64,000 bases of DNA, from contig NZ_WBPF01000005.1 of NCBI RefSeq assembly GCF_008923725.1, positions 914,293 to 978,292 on the forward strand, given 5' to 3'. The notes under the pieces were generated by a model. That model searched no databases, was not told the origin of the DNA, and was given only the letters and a program-made list of their open reading frames with translations. Origin of the DNA: Bacillus sp. CH140a_4T. GTDB taxonomy: Bacteria > Bacillota > Bacilli > Bacillales > Bacillaceae_G. A program made the position numbers and the translations under genes. Of the stretch, positions 9,020-17,547 are shown piece after piece (the first letter of the stretch is position 1; every line of letters begins with the position of its first letter).

Positions 9020-10732
9020 TTATTTTCCACCTTTTTCAGTGATATATGTCCATTTGAAGCTATACTCTGGACTAATATTATGGTGAACAATGCCTTCTAC
9101 ATTTGGCTTTTTAACATAAGCATCACCACGTTGATATAAAGGTACAAGTGCTACATCTTGCTCAAGAAGTAATTTCTCAGCTTTTCCTAGCTCTTCCCAA
9201 CGTTTCTTCGCGTCACCCATTAATTCAGTGCCAGCTTTTTTGATCATATCATCATACTTCGGATCAGCGAAGCTCATTTGGTTATGAGAATGATTAGACT
9301 GGAACATATCTAAGAATGTCATTGGATCTGCGTAGTCAGGTCCCCAACCAGCATATGATAAATCATAGTCTTGCTCTGTTTCTAATTTCAGCTTTTGTTT
9401 GAATGGCTGAAGTTTAATATTAACAGTTACACCTTTTAAGTTTTTCTCAATTTGATCTTTTACATATTCCCCAACTTTTTTCGCATTACCAGTGTCATAG
9501 TTTAATAGCTCAATTGTAACTTGATCTTTTCCAAGCTCTTTTTTTGCTTCATCCCATGCAGCTGCTGCTTTTTTCGCATCTGGTTTAATACCATTTTTAA
9601 ATGTTTCTTGGAAGTCTTTACCGTCTGGTCCAGTTGCTAATCCTTTTGGTACTAAGAAGTCCGCAGGTTTAGATCCATCATTTAAAATAACGTTTGCTAA
9701 ATTCTTTTTATCGATTGAAAGTGCTATTGCTTCACGTAATTTTTGGCTCTTTAACGGTGTATCTTGTCCGCCACGTTTTTGGTTCATACGTAAGAAGTAA
9801 GTACTTACTTGTGAGTATGTGCCAAATTCTTCTTTATTACTTCTATACTTATCAACGAATTCACCTGTTAATAGCGCGAAATCAACTGCATTTGTATCAT
9901 ATAAGTTTACTCTTGTAGCTACTTCTTTTACTACGCTATAGTTAATTTCATCTAGTTTTACTGTCTTTTTATCCCAATATTGATCGTTTTTCTTCAGTTT
10001 CCAGCCTTGCTCATGCTTCCAATCAGTAAGAACGAACGGTCCGTTATATACTGTTGTATCAGACTCTAAACCGTATTTATCCCCTTTTTCTTTTACGAAC
10101 TTCTCATTTAATGGATAGTACGATGGGAATGCTACTAAGTTTAAGAAGTATGGCACTGCTTGTTCTAATTCAACTTCTAAAGTAAGGTCGTCTACTGCCT
10201 TTACTCCTAGTTCCGTTACAGGTTTTTCCCCTTTATTAACCGCTTCTGCATTTTTAATTGGGAATGCGATAAATGCATACTCAGCAGCTGTTTTTGGGTC
10301 TAATAGACGTTGCCATGCATATGTGAAATCTTTCGCTGTTACAGGATCACCATTTGACCATTTTGCATCTTTACGTAATTTGAATGTATATTTTTTACCA
10401 TCCTCACTCTTCGTGCTTGACTCTGCCGCAGCTGGGATTGGTTTGTTATCTTTATCTAATCGATATAAACCTTCCATTGTGTTCCCTAAAATTTGAGAAC
10501 CCAATGTATCAGTATTTTTAGAAGTATCCATTGTCGGAATCTCATTTGTTTCCGTACGATTTAGTACTTGTTTCGCTGCTAATTTTTCTTCTGATTTGCT
10601 ATCTCCGCCAGAGCTAGAATTTGTGCTCGTCTTCTTATCTCCACCTGATGTAGAACATGCTGTTAATGCCATACTCATTGCTAAAACTGGTGCTACAACT
10701 GCTGTTAGTTTTTTCATTTTTTTCTTTTTCAC
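9020..10732 (-). CDS. Oligopeptide ABC transporter substrate-binding lipoprotein, copy 3 (OppA type)
   Basis: 570 residues with the same architecture as copies 1 and 2: MKKKKMKKLTAVV signal, lipobox LTAC, a Ser/Thr/Lys linker and a complete SBP_bac_5 domain ending ISPEYSFKWTYITEK. It starts at a GTG codon, supported by GGAGGG eight bases upstream. It is the first of the three in transcription order and has its own promoter and terminator, so the three copies are separate units rather than an operon. It probably supplies peptides to a shared Opp permease located elsewhere. Confidence 0.93.
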   Translation of the reverse strand: MKKKKMKKLTAVVAPVLAMSMALTACSTSGGDKKTSTNSSSGGDSKSEEKLAAKQVLNRTETNEIPTMDTSKNTDTLGSQILGNTMEGLYRLDKDNKPIPAAAESSTKSEDGKKYTFKLRKDAKWSNGDPVTAKDFTYAWQRLLDPKTAAEYAFIAFPIKNAEAVNKGEKPVTELGVKAVDDLTLEVELEQAVPYFLNLVAFPSYYPLNEKFVKEKGDKYGLESDTTVYNGPFVLTDWKHEQGWKLKKNDQYWDKKTVKLDEINYSVVKEVATRVNLYDTNAVDFALLTGEFVDKYRSNKEEFGTYSQVSTYFLRMNQKRGGQDTPLKSQKLREAIALSIDKKNLANVILNDGSKPADFLVPKGLATGPDGKDFQETFKNGIKPDAKKAAAAWDEAKKELGKDQVTIELLNYDTGNAKKVGEYVKDQIEKNLKGVTVNIKLQPFKQKLKLETEQDYDLSYAGWGPDYADPMTFLDMFQSNHSHNQMSFADPKYDDMIKKAGTELMGDAKKRWEELGKAEKLLLEQDVALVPLYQRGDAYVKKPNVEGIVHHNISPEYSFKWTYITEKGGK

Positions 10733-11080
10733 TTTCTGTACCCTCCCTAATTCTTAACGCTCTCATTTAAGAATTTTCTGATAATTCTGTTTTTCTTTAT
10801 ATATTTATCAGAAGATTCTTATTAACTATTATTCTACTAATTTTTTGAGTTTTGTAAAGTGTTATTATTGAAAATTTTTAAAAAATTATTTTTTTACAGT
10901 AATATTCATAAAAATTCCATAATCTTTCGAAACACTATATCTCATTAAATTCTATGTATTGATTTAATAGTCTTTATATCCTTTCACTATAAAACACTTG
11001 TAAATTATTGTTAATAAATAATGTATATCGTAACAAACCTCTTTTCTACAAAAATAAAAAAGTCAGCTTTGCTGACTTTT
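10733..11080. other. Intergenic region upstream of oppA copy 3
   Basis: No gene seen. It holds the copy 3 leader and promoter (10831-10858), AT-rich sequence, and the terminator of the symporter gene at its far end. Confidence 0.6.
10831..10858 (-). promoter_or_regulatory. Probable sigma-A promoter of oppA copy 3
   Basis: On the minus strand TTTACA, 16 nt, TAGAAT, the same as the copy 2 promoter. Confidence 0.55.
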
Positions 11081-11082
11081 TT
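11056..11082 (-). terminator. Terminator of the symporter gene
   Basis: Perfect stem AAAAAAGTCAGC with a TTT loop and six T on either strand. It overlaps the symporter stop codon. Confidence 0.85.
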
Positions 11083-12343
11083 ATCCGGCCATTTTCTCTC
11101 TTTTCATTTCCTCTATTACTCTCGTATACTTCTCATCGTCAAATTCATTTTCACTTTTTGCAACAACTACAGTCGCAATACCGTTACCAATTAAATTGAC
11201 GATAGCACGTGCTTCTGACATGAAACGATCTACACCAAGTAATAGCGCTAACCCTTCTAACGGGATAACATTCATTGCAGATAATGTGGATGCTAGTACT
11301 ATAAAACCTCCACCTGTTACTGCTGCTGCCCCTTTAGATGTAACTAATAAAATAGCTATTATAGTTAATTGTTGACCTAGTGAAAGATCGACGTGAAAAA
11401 CTTGAGCTAAAAATATAGTTGCCATCGACAAATAAATCGTTGTTCCATCTAAGTTAAAAGAGTATCCGGTCGGAATGACTAAACCTACTACCGGCTTCGA
11501 ACACCCAAAGTCTTCCATCTTTGTCATCATTCGCGGCAGTACTGATTCTGACGATGATGTACCGAGAACAATGAGTAATTCTTCTTTAATATGCGCTAAA
11601 TATTTCCACAAACTAAATTTATACAGTTTACAAATAAAATTTAAAACAATAAAAACAAATAATGCCATTGTCGCATATACACAAATCATTAATTTACCAA
11701 GTGGTATGAGCGTACTTAAACCATACTTACCAATTGTAAACGCCATCCCGCCGAATGCTCCAACTGGTGCTAACTTCATAACAATAGATAAAATATTAAA
11801 AAATACTTTCGATAATCTTTCAAAAAAATCGATAACCGGTTGTCCATTTTTCCCTAGCATCGTTAACCCTGCACCGAATAAAATAGAGAAGAACAAAACT
11901 TGTAAAATATCACCTTTTGCAAATGCTTCAAACATGTTAGACGGCACAATATGTAAAAAGAAATCCATCCATTGCATTTCTTGTCCGCTTTGTACATATT
12001 GTGAAACATCTCCGCCCTTTAATTTTGAAGGATCTAATCCATCTCCAGGACGTACAACATTCGCTACGATGATACCAATAAGTAAAGCCGCTGTTGTAAC
12101 AATTTCAAAATATAATAGTGCCTTCCCGCCAACACGACCAACCTTTTTCATACTTCCCATACTTGCAATACCAAGCACAATCGTTAAAAAGATTATCGGT
12201 GCAATGACCATTTTAATCATATTGATGAACGTTTCACCAATTGGCTTCATCTCTTGTCCAACACTAGGCCAAATTGCCCCTACTGCAATACCACAAATAA
12301 TTGCCACAATAACTTGGAATGTTAAATTCTTTACAATTCTCAT
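11081..12343 (-). CDS. gltP: Sodium/proton-coupled glutamate/aspartate (dicarboxylate) symporter
   Basis: 420 residues, a typical length for the SDF family (GltP, GltT, DctA). It has about eight membrane helices, the serine-rich re-entrant loop GTSSSESVLPRM, the substrate and cation motif YSFNLDGTTIYL, and the late hairpin TSKGAAAVTGGGF. The family imports glutamate, aspartate or C4-dicarboxylates with Na+ or H+; sequence alone does not settle which, so the symbol is a best guess. The start at 12343 (MRIVKNLTFQ) is supported by GGGGAG; the longer frame is not. It is monocistronic. Confidence 0.88.
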   Translation of the reverse strand: MRIVKNLTFQVIVAIICGIAVGAIWPSVGQEMKPIGETFINMIKMVIAPIIFLTIVLGIASMGSMKKVGRVGGKALLYFEIVTTAALLIGIIVANVVRPGDGLDPSKLKGGDVSQYVQSGQEMQWMDFFLHIVPSNMFEAFAKGDILQVLFFSILFGAGLTMLGKNGQPVIDFFERLSKVFFNILSIVMKLAPVGAFGGMAFTIGKYGLSTLIPLGKLMICVYATMALFVFIVLNFICKLYKFSLWKYLAHIKEELLIVLGTSSSESVLPRMMTKMEDFGCSKPVVGLVIPTGYSFNLDGTTIYLSMATIFLAQVFHVDLSLGQQLTIIAILLVTSKGAAAVTGGGFIVLASTLSAMNVIPLEGLALLLGVDRFMSEARAIVNLIGNGIATVVVAKSENEFDDEKYTRVIEEMKREKMAG

Positions 12344-12520
12344 TTTTAATACTCCCCTGTTTTTCATTTCTCCCAAACTATTTTAATCAATGACATGTAT
12401 TCTATGTGATAGCCCCCTTGTTATTTAACTTAAACCACAACTTTATGTTACACTATTATCTTTAATTTGAAAATAGTATATAACATTTATAAATAAATGA
12501 CATACTATTATACACAATAA

Positions 12521-12543
12521 AAAGCAGACATTACGTCTGCTTT
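12521..12543 (-). terminator. Terminator of the sigma/anti-sigma/LCP operon
   Basis: Arms AAAGCAGAC and GTCTGCTTT around a 5-nt loop, overlapping the stop codon, with A-rich sequence beyond that reads as T on the minus strand. Confidence 0.75.
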
Positions 12544-13579
12544 AATTCTCCTCAATCTGTTTTTCACTTAATCCTAAATGTGTTCTAAGTGTATTACTCA
12601 AACTCTGCAAATCTTGTTTATTAGGATTATAATAATATACACGTTGTCCATTTGGACCGTTAGGTAAATATAAATCATCACCAGCTAATTGTATTTTTTC
12701 AACTGAACCGTTTAAACCGTATTTATAAAAAGATAAAATATCATCCATTACTAAATTTGTTTTAAAATCGCCGTCAACCGCCTCAACTATTTTTTCTAGC
12801 TTCGTAATCGAGCCTACACTTTTTAATTTCCTTAACATCGCTTCAATAACAAGTTGTTGGCGCTGACCTCTCATTGCATCACTATCAATATGACGCGTTC
12901 TTGCTAGCGCAAGCGCTTCTTCCCCTGTTAATTTTTGTAGCCCTTTTTTCAAATGAATCGCGTCAGGTTCATCTTTACTATTTTGCTCCGTAAATTCAAC
13001 TGGGACATCTACTTCAATCCCATCTAATCCATCAACAATTTTCGTGAATGCATTAAAATTAAACTTCACAAAATAATCAACAGGCACTTGTAACAATTTT
13101 TCTACCGCTTCCATTGAAGCTTGCGGCCCTCCATCTTTACCATTTTTTACGAAACCACTTCCATATGCATGCGTTATTTTATCTTTTTTCTTTTCAACTG
13201 GAACATATGTGTATGTATCACGTGGTATACTTGTTAATTTCACTGTCTTATCATCTTTATTAAAAGTAGCTAACAGTAGCGCATCTGTATGAAATGCACC
13301 ATTATACTCCTTTTGTCGCTCTTGATTTTCATCAATGCCCATAATTAAAAGTGAAACATTATTTGTAATCGGCTTTACGGCTTTCTCACGTAAATTTGAT
13401 TTTTCACCGCGTGCTAAATTCAAACTAGATTTTTGTACGAGATTAGCAGTTTTCATATACACATAAGCACCATATCCAACTCCGCCAAATAATAATACTG
13501 CTAACAATACACTTATTATCATTGTCTTCTTATATTTTCTTTTATTTTTCTTTTCTCTTGAAGAAGAGGTATTCTCCAT
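12542..13579 (-). CDS. LytR-CpsA-Psr (LCP) family cell wall glycopolymer transferase
   Basis: 345 residues. A basic N-terminus is followed by one membrane helix (MIISVLLAVLLFGGVGYGAY), then an extracellular LCP domain with LLIMGID, the SIPRDTY motif and ALARTRHIDSDAMRGQRQQ, which hold the conserved Asp and Arg residues that bind polyprenyl pyrophosphate. The family attaches teichoic acids or other glycopolymers from lipid carriers to peptidoglycan. It is the third gene of an operon with an ECF sigma factor and its probable anti-sigma, starting 17 bp after the latter, so it is likely expressed on cell-envelope stress. Confidence 0.88.
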   Translation of the reverse strand: MENTSSSREKKNKRKYKKTMIISVLLAVLLFGGVGYGAYVYMKTANLVQKSSLNLARGEKSNLREKAVKPITNNVSLLIMGIDENQERQKEYNGAFHTDALLLATFNKDDKTVKLTSIPRDTYTYVPVEKKKDKITHAYGSGFVKNGKDGGPQASMEAVEKLLQVPVDYFVKFNFNAFTKIVDGLDGIEVDVPVEFTEQNSKDEPDAIHLKKGLQKLTGEEALALARTRHIDSDAMRGQRQQLVIEAMLRKLKSVGSITKLEKIVEAVDGDFKTNLVMDDILSFYKYGLNGSVEKIQLAGDDLYLPNGPNGQRVYYYNPNKQDLQSLSNTLRTHLGLSEKQIEEN

Positions 13580-13596
13580 ATATTTCCCTCCGTTTT

Positions 13597-14595
13597 CTAT
13601 TCATCTAATATGTTTTTCAATTTTTCATACTTAGCGTGATCCTTTTGAAATACATTCTCTTTCAATCCTTTGTTTATTTGTATCCATTCAGTCGTAATCG
13701 AATATTGAATCATACCTTCGTGGAAACTAAGGAACTTTAGCATAATTCCTGTATTTTTCTCTACAACCATTTCAAATTTCCCTCTTAAATCTTCAGATGT
13801 ACTTACAGGCATTTCTATGTTTATTGTCCCTTCTATTTTGTAGCAATCAAGTCCAAGATACTTCGTTTCTTTATAATTCCAATCTTTATATCGAACGAGT
13901 AGATCAGCAAATTCTGATTGAATACTATACTTCGCGAATCCTATATATTCATCATCATACCTTTGTTTCTCACCTGATTTTCTCAATAATCTTTCCGTAG
14001 GATTTAATTTTAATAGTTCATAGTTTCTTCCTTTCGGGCTCCATTTCGTCTCTTTATATGTATACTTCTCATCATCAAATTCTTTTTTCTTGCCCTCGTT
14101 ATATATAATTGTTCGTTTTTTCGTTAGCTTATCTTCTTTCGAAGAGATACCACTTTGCCATTCTGTATCAATCGCATATTTGTATGTTGTAGCAATTCTT
14201 GACGAACTAGAATATTCCTCAAATTGTCCTGAAATATTATTAAAATGATCAATGGAATCCAGCATCTTTTCATGAATCTTTTCTTTATCTGGATAATTTA
14301 CGTTCGATTTTATTTCTTCTTCATTTTCATAATCAGAAAACGCCTTTTTCTTTACATATTCAAATACCCCACCATTTTGAGCAAAAATTTGATCAGAAAA
14401 CTCCGACATAGACACAATGGAAATTGTTAGAACCGCAGCACTTATAGCCATCATATAAACTCTGTAACCTTTCTTTTTTACCGGAAGATTATGTAGTGTA
14501 CGATTAATCTTTTCATTTAACTCTGGCGGTACTATAACATTCTCTTCTTTTATTCTCTTTTTTATTTTCTCATCAAATAATTTTTCATTATCCAT
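13597..14595 (-). CDS. Probable membrane anti-sigma factor
   Basis: 332 residues. It has a charged cytoplasmic N-terminus of about 50 residues with VPPELNEKINRTLHNLP, one membrane helix (YMMAISAAVLTISIVSM, about residues 48-64) and a long extracellular region. It is encoded directly downstream of an ECF sigma gene with a 12-bp gap, which is the usual place for the cognate anti-sigma. The extracellular part resembles lipoprotein-localisation-like domains seen in other Bacillus anti-sigmas, but I cannot name it with certainty. The ATG start is preferred over a GTG nine bases upstream because GGGGG lies at proper spacing. Confidence 0.7.
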   Translation of the reverse strand: MDNEKLFDEKIKKRIKEENVIVPPELNEKINRTLHNLPVKKKGYRVYMMAISAAVLTISIVSMSEFSDQIFAQNGGVFEYVKKKAFSDYENEEEIKSNVNYPDKEKIHEKMLDSIDHFNNISGQFEEYSSSSRIATTYKYAIDTEWQSGISSKEDKLTKKRTIIYNEGKKKEFDDEKYTYKETKWSPKGRNYELLKLNPTERLLRKSGEKQRYDDEYIGFAKYSIQSEFADLLVRYKDWNYKETKYLGLDCYKIEGTINIEMPVSTSEDLRGKFEMVVEKNTGIMLKFLSFHEGMIQYSITTEWIQINKGLKENVFQKDHAKYEKLKNILDE

Positions 14596-14607
14596 CCTAT
14601 ACACCCC

Positions 14608-15141
14608 CTATTCCATCTTTAATCGCTTTTGCAGTTGTTCCCTCGCGCGTGACAATCTCGATTTCACTGTTCCTTTTGGCACTTCTAAAAGCTTCGCTAT
14701 ACTTTCTTGATTCATATCTTCATAATAAAAAAGCACCGTAACAGCTCTTAACTCTTCATGTAATGATTGAATCGCATTACACAAATCTATATCTTCATAC
14801 TGATCATAAGCACTCATATTGTAATCACTTTCTTCTATTACCATTACCTTTTTGTATGATCTAATAATGTTGTTACACTCATTTATCAAAATTCGAACTA
14901 ACCAAGTTTGAAAAAACTCTTCTTTCTTTAATTTTTTTATATTTTCATAGGCTTTTAAAATTGTTGCCTGTATCGCATCTTCTATATTTGTCTCATCGCG
15001 TAACATAGCCTTTGCAATGCGATACATCTTCACTTTTTCTGTATGTATAAGCGCCATAAACGCTTCATGATCACCTTTTTTCGCTAAAGAAACATCCGTT
15101 TCTTCTTTTACAATCATTTTATATAAAGGGATTACTTTCAC
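14608..15141 (-). CDS. ECF-family RNA polymerase sigma factor
   Basis: 177 residues. Region 2 is seen in FMALIHTEKVKMYRIAKAML and in RDETNIEDAIQATILKAYEN, the core and -10 recognising helices. Region 4 is seen in YYEDMNQESIAKLLEVP, then GTVKSRLSRAREQLQ, the helix-turn-helix for the -35. It starts at GTG, with AGGAGGAG correctly spaced. It heads an operon with a probable anti-sigma and an LCP enzyme. The sequence upstream contains an ECF-type promoter (15191-15218), so it likely activates its own operon. It is closest in type to the B. subtilis SigM/SigV/SigY group; the exact orthologue is not clear. Confidence 0.9.
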   Translation of the reverse strand: MKVIPLYKMIVKEETDVSLAKKGDHEAFMALIHTEKVKMYRIAKAMLRDETNIEDAIQATILKAYENIKKLKKEEFFQTWLVRILINECNNIIRSYKKVMVIEESDYNMSAYDQYEDIDLCNAIQSLHEELRAVTVLFYYEDMNQESIAKLLEVPKGTVKSRLSRAREQLQKRLKME

Positions 15142-15190
15142 AATTGCTCCTCCTGTTTCATCCTCACTTCAAATTTAACTTTACATGTAT

Positions 15191-15218
15191 TAGACGGATG
15201 AGCCTAGAAAAAGGTTCA
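15191..15218 (-). promoter_or_regulatory. ECF-type autoregulatory promoter
   Basis: On the minus strand TGAACC at -35, 16 nt, CGTCTA at -10. This matches the Bacillus ECF pattern (TGAAAC, N16, CGTC). The predicted start of transcription lies about 40 nt before the sigma gene. Confidence 0.65.
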
Positions 15219-15241
15219 TTTTTTTGAATATTTTCATAAAA

Positions 15242-15270
15242 AAAGGTAAACATTTTTCATGTTTACCTTT
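15242..15270 (-). terminator. Terminator of the VOC gene
   Basis: Arms AAAGGTAAACAT and ATGTTTACCTTT, overlapping the stop codon, with A-rich flank that reads as T on the minus strand. Confidence 0.8.
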
Positions 15271-15640
15271 ACTCAGATGTAATTCTAAGGAAATACCCAT
15301 CTGGATCCACCATTTTAAATCCTCTCATTTCCCATGGATACGTTTGAATTTCTTCTTGTATTGTGCACCGATTCTCTTTACAACGTTCATATACTTCTTC
15401 AATCCGATTGACAACAATAATTAGTTCAAAGCCATTCCCCTTCATTTCTTTTCGATTGTAAAAGTAGTGATTTTCATTCAATCTTGAATCACTAACTAGT
15501 AATAAAGAAAACTGGTCGTGATTAAAACGCGCTGCATGCATATTTCTTTTATACAGCTTTAAACCAATTACTTCTTCATAGAACAATAATGACTTTTCGA
15601 TATCATTTACATATAGCTGCACCCGGAACAAATGATTCAT
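15269..15640 (-). CDS. VOC superfamily (glyoxalase/bleomycin resistance-like) protein
   Basis: 123 residues forming one vicinal oxygen chelate domain: FRVQLYVNDIEKSLLFYEEVIGLKL at the start and the DPDGYFLRI ending, where family members place a metal-binding Glu or similar. Members include glyoxalases, dioxygenases and antibiotic-binding proteins; no specific substrate can be assigned. The start at 15640 has AGGAGG six bases upstream, unlike the longer frame. It lies downstream of the ABC transporter terminator and upstream of the ECF promoter. Confidence 0.8.
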   Translation of the reverse strand: MNHLFRVQLYVNDIEKSLLFYEEVIGLKLYKRNMHAARFNHDQFSLLLVSDSRLNENHYFYNRKEMKGNGFELIIVVNRIEEVYERCKENRCTIQEEIQTYPWEMRGFKMVDPDGYFLRITSE

Positions 15641-15660
15641 TCGTTTCCTCCTCATCAAAA

Positions 15661-15684
15661 AAAGCCCACTCTATCAGTGGACTT
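15661..15684 (-). terminator. Terminator of the ABC transporter operon
   Basis: Arms AAAGCCCACT and AGTGGACTTT with one mismatch, followed by seven T on the minus strand. Confidence 0.75.
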
Positions 15685-15690
15685 TCTACT

Positions 15691-16497
15691 TTACAACGGT
15701 AAATCCCTCTTCTTAAACACTACAATCGCTACTATGAAAATACAAAGTGCTCCAGCAGTTAAACCTATACTCACTGGCCATATATTATACGTTCCTTCAG
15801 CAATTTCTTTTGGACGAAATAGCGTAAATAATGATATATTTCTCATCCACTCTAACTTATCGCTTAATTTACCTACCATATCGGCTACGAAAAATAAAAT
15901 AGTTAAACTGGCTGAGTAGCTAAGTGCCTTTCTTTCATCATTACATATACAAGAAAAGAAAAATGAATAAGCACTAACGACTAAAAATATTAGCCCTCCG
16001 ACTACGTTTATCTTCAGAAATAATTCTTTATTTAAGTTATTATCTTCTAAAAACCATTCTGCACCTACTATACCCGCTACATACGTAACAGCTACAATAA
16101 TCAGTAGTCCCAATATAAGAATAGATGCTTGCGTGATTGCAATTTGCACTCTAGATACAGGTGTTGCTAGCAAGTATGCCATCGCTCCTTTATCTACATG
16201 ACGAGCAATTAAATGCGTTGCAACTGTTACGCAAAAAATTGTTAAAATAATAATAAACAATAGACTATAATATTCGCCAGCTAAAAAATCCATTACGTTT
16301 TGAATCGGACTTTCCATGCCAACAATTTTTTTCACGCTATCAGGCATAGCACTTATTAATTCATTCAATCCTTTTGCCGATACCATTGATGGGAATATCC
16401 AAATTAATAACCATAAATATAGAGCTGCACCAGTTGCATAACTCAAAATATTTTTTTGTGTTTCTTTCAAACTAGCTAAAAACAATTGCTTATTCAT
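15691..16497 (-). CDS. ABC-2 type transporter permease
   Basis: 268 residues with six predicted membrane helices, the first at LYLWLLIWIFPSMVSA and the last at VSIGLTAGALCIFIVAIVVF. It has no ATPase motif. It overlaps the upstream ATPase gene by 8 bp, so the two are translationally coupled and should form one transporter (probably two copies of each). The overall look is of the ABC2_membrane family used for drug or lipid export. The divergent TetR regulator probably represses it. Confidence 0.87.
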   Translation of the reverse strand: MNKQLFLASLKETQKNILSYATGAALYLWLLIWIFPSMVSAKGLNELISAMPDSVKKIVGMESPIQNVMDFLAGEYYSLLFIIILTIFCVTVATHLIARHVDKGAMAYLLATPVSRVQIAITQASILILGLLIIVAVTYVAGIVGAEWFLEDNNLNKELFLKINVVGGLIFLVVSAYSFFFSCICNDERKALSYSASLTILFFVADMVGKLSDKLEWMRNISLFTLFRPKEIAEGTYNIWPVSIGLTAGALCIFIVAIVVFKKRDLPL

Positions 16498-17383
16498 GCT
16501 TTACCCCTTCTTTCTTATCGTAATAATGCATAAATAAATGTTCTAAATCCATTGCTCTCGTTTGAAGTGCCGTTACATTATAGTTTGAAAGTGTTTGTAA
16601 AACAGCTTGATAGTTTCCTTGTACAATAATCGATGCTTCTCTACCTTTCACCGCTTCAAATTGCAAATTACATTGCGCCAGAGATTCAATCTCTTCTTGC
16701 GATGATACGGTTACATCTATTACCTGTCGTCTCATACTTTGTAAATCATGAATATTTTCAACCGTTACAAGGCGACCATCTTTAATTATAGCCACTCTGT
16801 CACATGTACGCTCAATTTCAGTGAAAATATGCGATGACATAAGGATTGTTTTTCCTCTTTGCTTTTCCTCTAATATTAAATCTATAAATACTTGCTGCAT
16901 AAGCGGATCGAGTCCTGATGTCGGTTCATCCAAAATTAACACTTCTGGATCATGCATAAAAGCAGCAACAATTCCTACTTTTTGCTTCATTCCTTTAGAC
17001 ATTTTTCGAATCGGTGTTTTCACATCAAATTGTAGACGCTCTATTAGTTCATCTCGTCTTTTCGTATCCTTTAAACCGCGCATTCCTTGCATTAACTTTA
17101 AAAACTCTAACCCGTTCATTCCTTCAATAAAAGAAATTTCTCCTGGTAAATAACCGACTTCCCTTTGAATCTTCGCGGCATCATTCCAACAATCTAATCC
17201 GAAAATTGAAGATTTTCCAGCAGTCGGTTTTATAAATCCCATTAAATTACGAATTGTTGTGGATTTCCCAGCACCATTTGGTCCTAAGTATCCAAAAACT
17301 TCCCCTTCTTTCACTTCAAATGTAATATGAAACAAGCCTTTCCCATTTGAAAACTGTTTTGTAACATTTTGAACTGAAATCAT
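16490..17383 (-). CDS. ABC transporter ATP-binding protein
   Basis: 297 residues. Walker A is GPNGAGKST (about residues 34-42), the signature is MSKGMKQKVG, Walker B is VLILDEPTSGLDP, and the switch histidine is in LMSSHIFTE. The C-terminal 80 residues are the extension common in BcrA/CcmA-like exporters. It is the first gene of a two-gene operon with the permease at 15691. The promoter and an operator lie just upstream (17400-17460), shared with the divergent TetR gene. Confidence 0.92.
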   Translation of the reverse strand: MISVQNVTKQFSNGKGLFHITFEVKEGEVFGYLGPNGAGKSTTIRNLMGFIKPTAGKSSIFGLDCWNDAAKIQREVGYLPGEISFIEGMNGLEFLKLMQGMRGLKDTKRRDELIERLQFDVKTPIRKMSKGMKQKVGIVAAFMHDPEVLILDEPTSGLDPLMQQVFIDLILEEKQRGKTILMSSHIFTEIERTCDRVAIIKDGRLVTVENIHDLQSMRRQVIDVTVSSQEEIESLAQCNLQFEAVKGREASIIVQGNYQAVLQTLSNYNVTALQTRAMDLEHLFMHYYDKKEGVKHE

Positions 17384-17399
17384 AAGTCCACCTCATTTA

Positions 17400-17427
17400 T
17401 TGAAATATTTGATATATGATATTTCAA
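17400..17427. promoter_or_regulatory. TetR-type operator, site 1
   Basis: Perfect inverted repeat TTGAAATAT, 10 nt, ATATTTCAA, just downstream of the -10 of the ABC promoter, where a bound repressor would block transcription start. The same arms and spacing recur at 17465. Confidence 0.65.
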
Positions 17428-17431
17428 AGTT

Positions 17432-17460
17432 ATTGTACTCCTCATCTTTCACATTCGCAA
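17432..17460 (-). promoter_or_regulatory. Probable promoter of the ABC transporter operon
   Basis: On the minus strand TTGCGA, 17 nt, TACAAT. The predicted transcription start falls in operator site 1. Confidence 0.5.
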
Positions 17461-17464
17461 CAAC

Positions 17465-17498
17465 TTTTTGAAATATTTACATGTCCATATTTCAAAAA
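17465..17498. promoter_or_regulatory. TetR-type operator, site 2
   Basis: Inverted repeat with 12-bp arms TTTTTGAAATAT and ATATTTCAAAAA around 10 nt. The inner nine bases and the spacing equal those of site 1. It abuts the -35 of the tetR promoter. Confidence 0.65.
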
Positions 17499-17500
17499 TA

Positions 17501-17529
17501 TTGTTTTCCATTATTTTTTCTTGTATATT
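17501..17529 (+). promoter_or_regulatory. Probable promoter of the tetR gene
   Basis: TTGTTT, 17 nt, TATATT, immediately after operator site 2 and about 20 nt before the TTG start. Confidence 0.45.
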
Positions 17530-17547
17530 TTAATTGAGGTGATTGCA

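Noticed and set aside
4978-10732. Three oppA genes as one operon with a transporter
   Set aside because: Each has its own terminator and no permease or ATPase gene is adjacent.
11475-12386. Long plus-strand frame of 303 codons opposite the symporter
   Set aside because: It is antisense to a clear GltP-type gene, lacks a ribosome binding site and has no recognisable composition; it is a shadow frame.
17416-17547. N-terminal extension of the TetR frame
   Set aside because: It would translate through the promoter and operator; the TTG at 17548 has a proper ribosome binding site.
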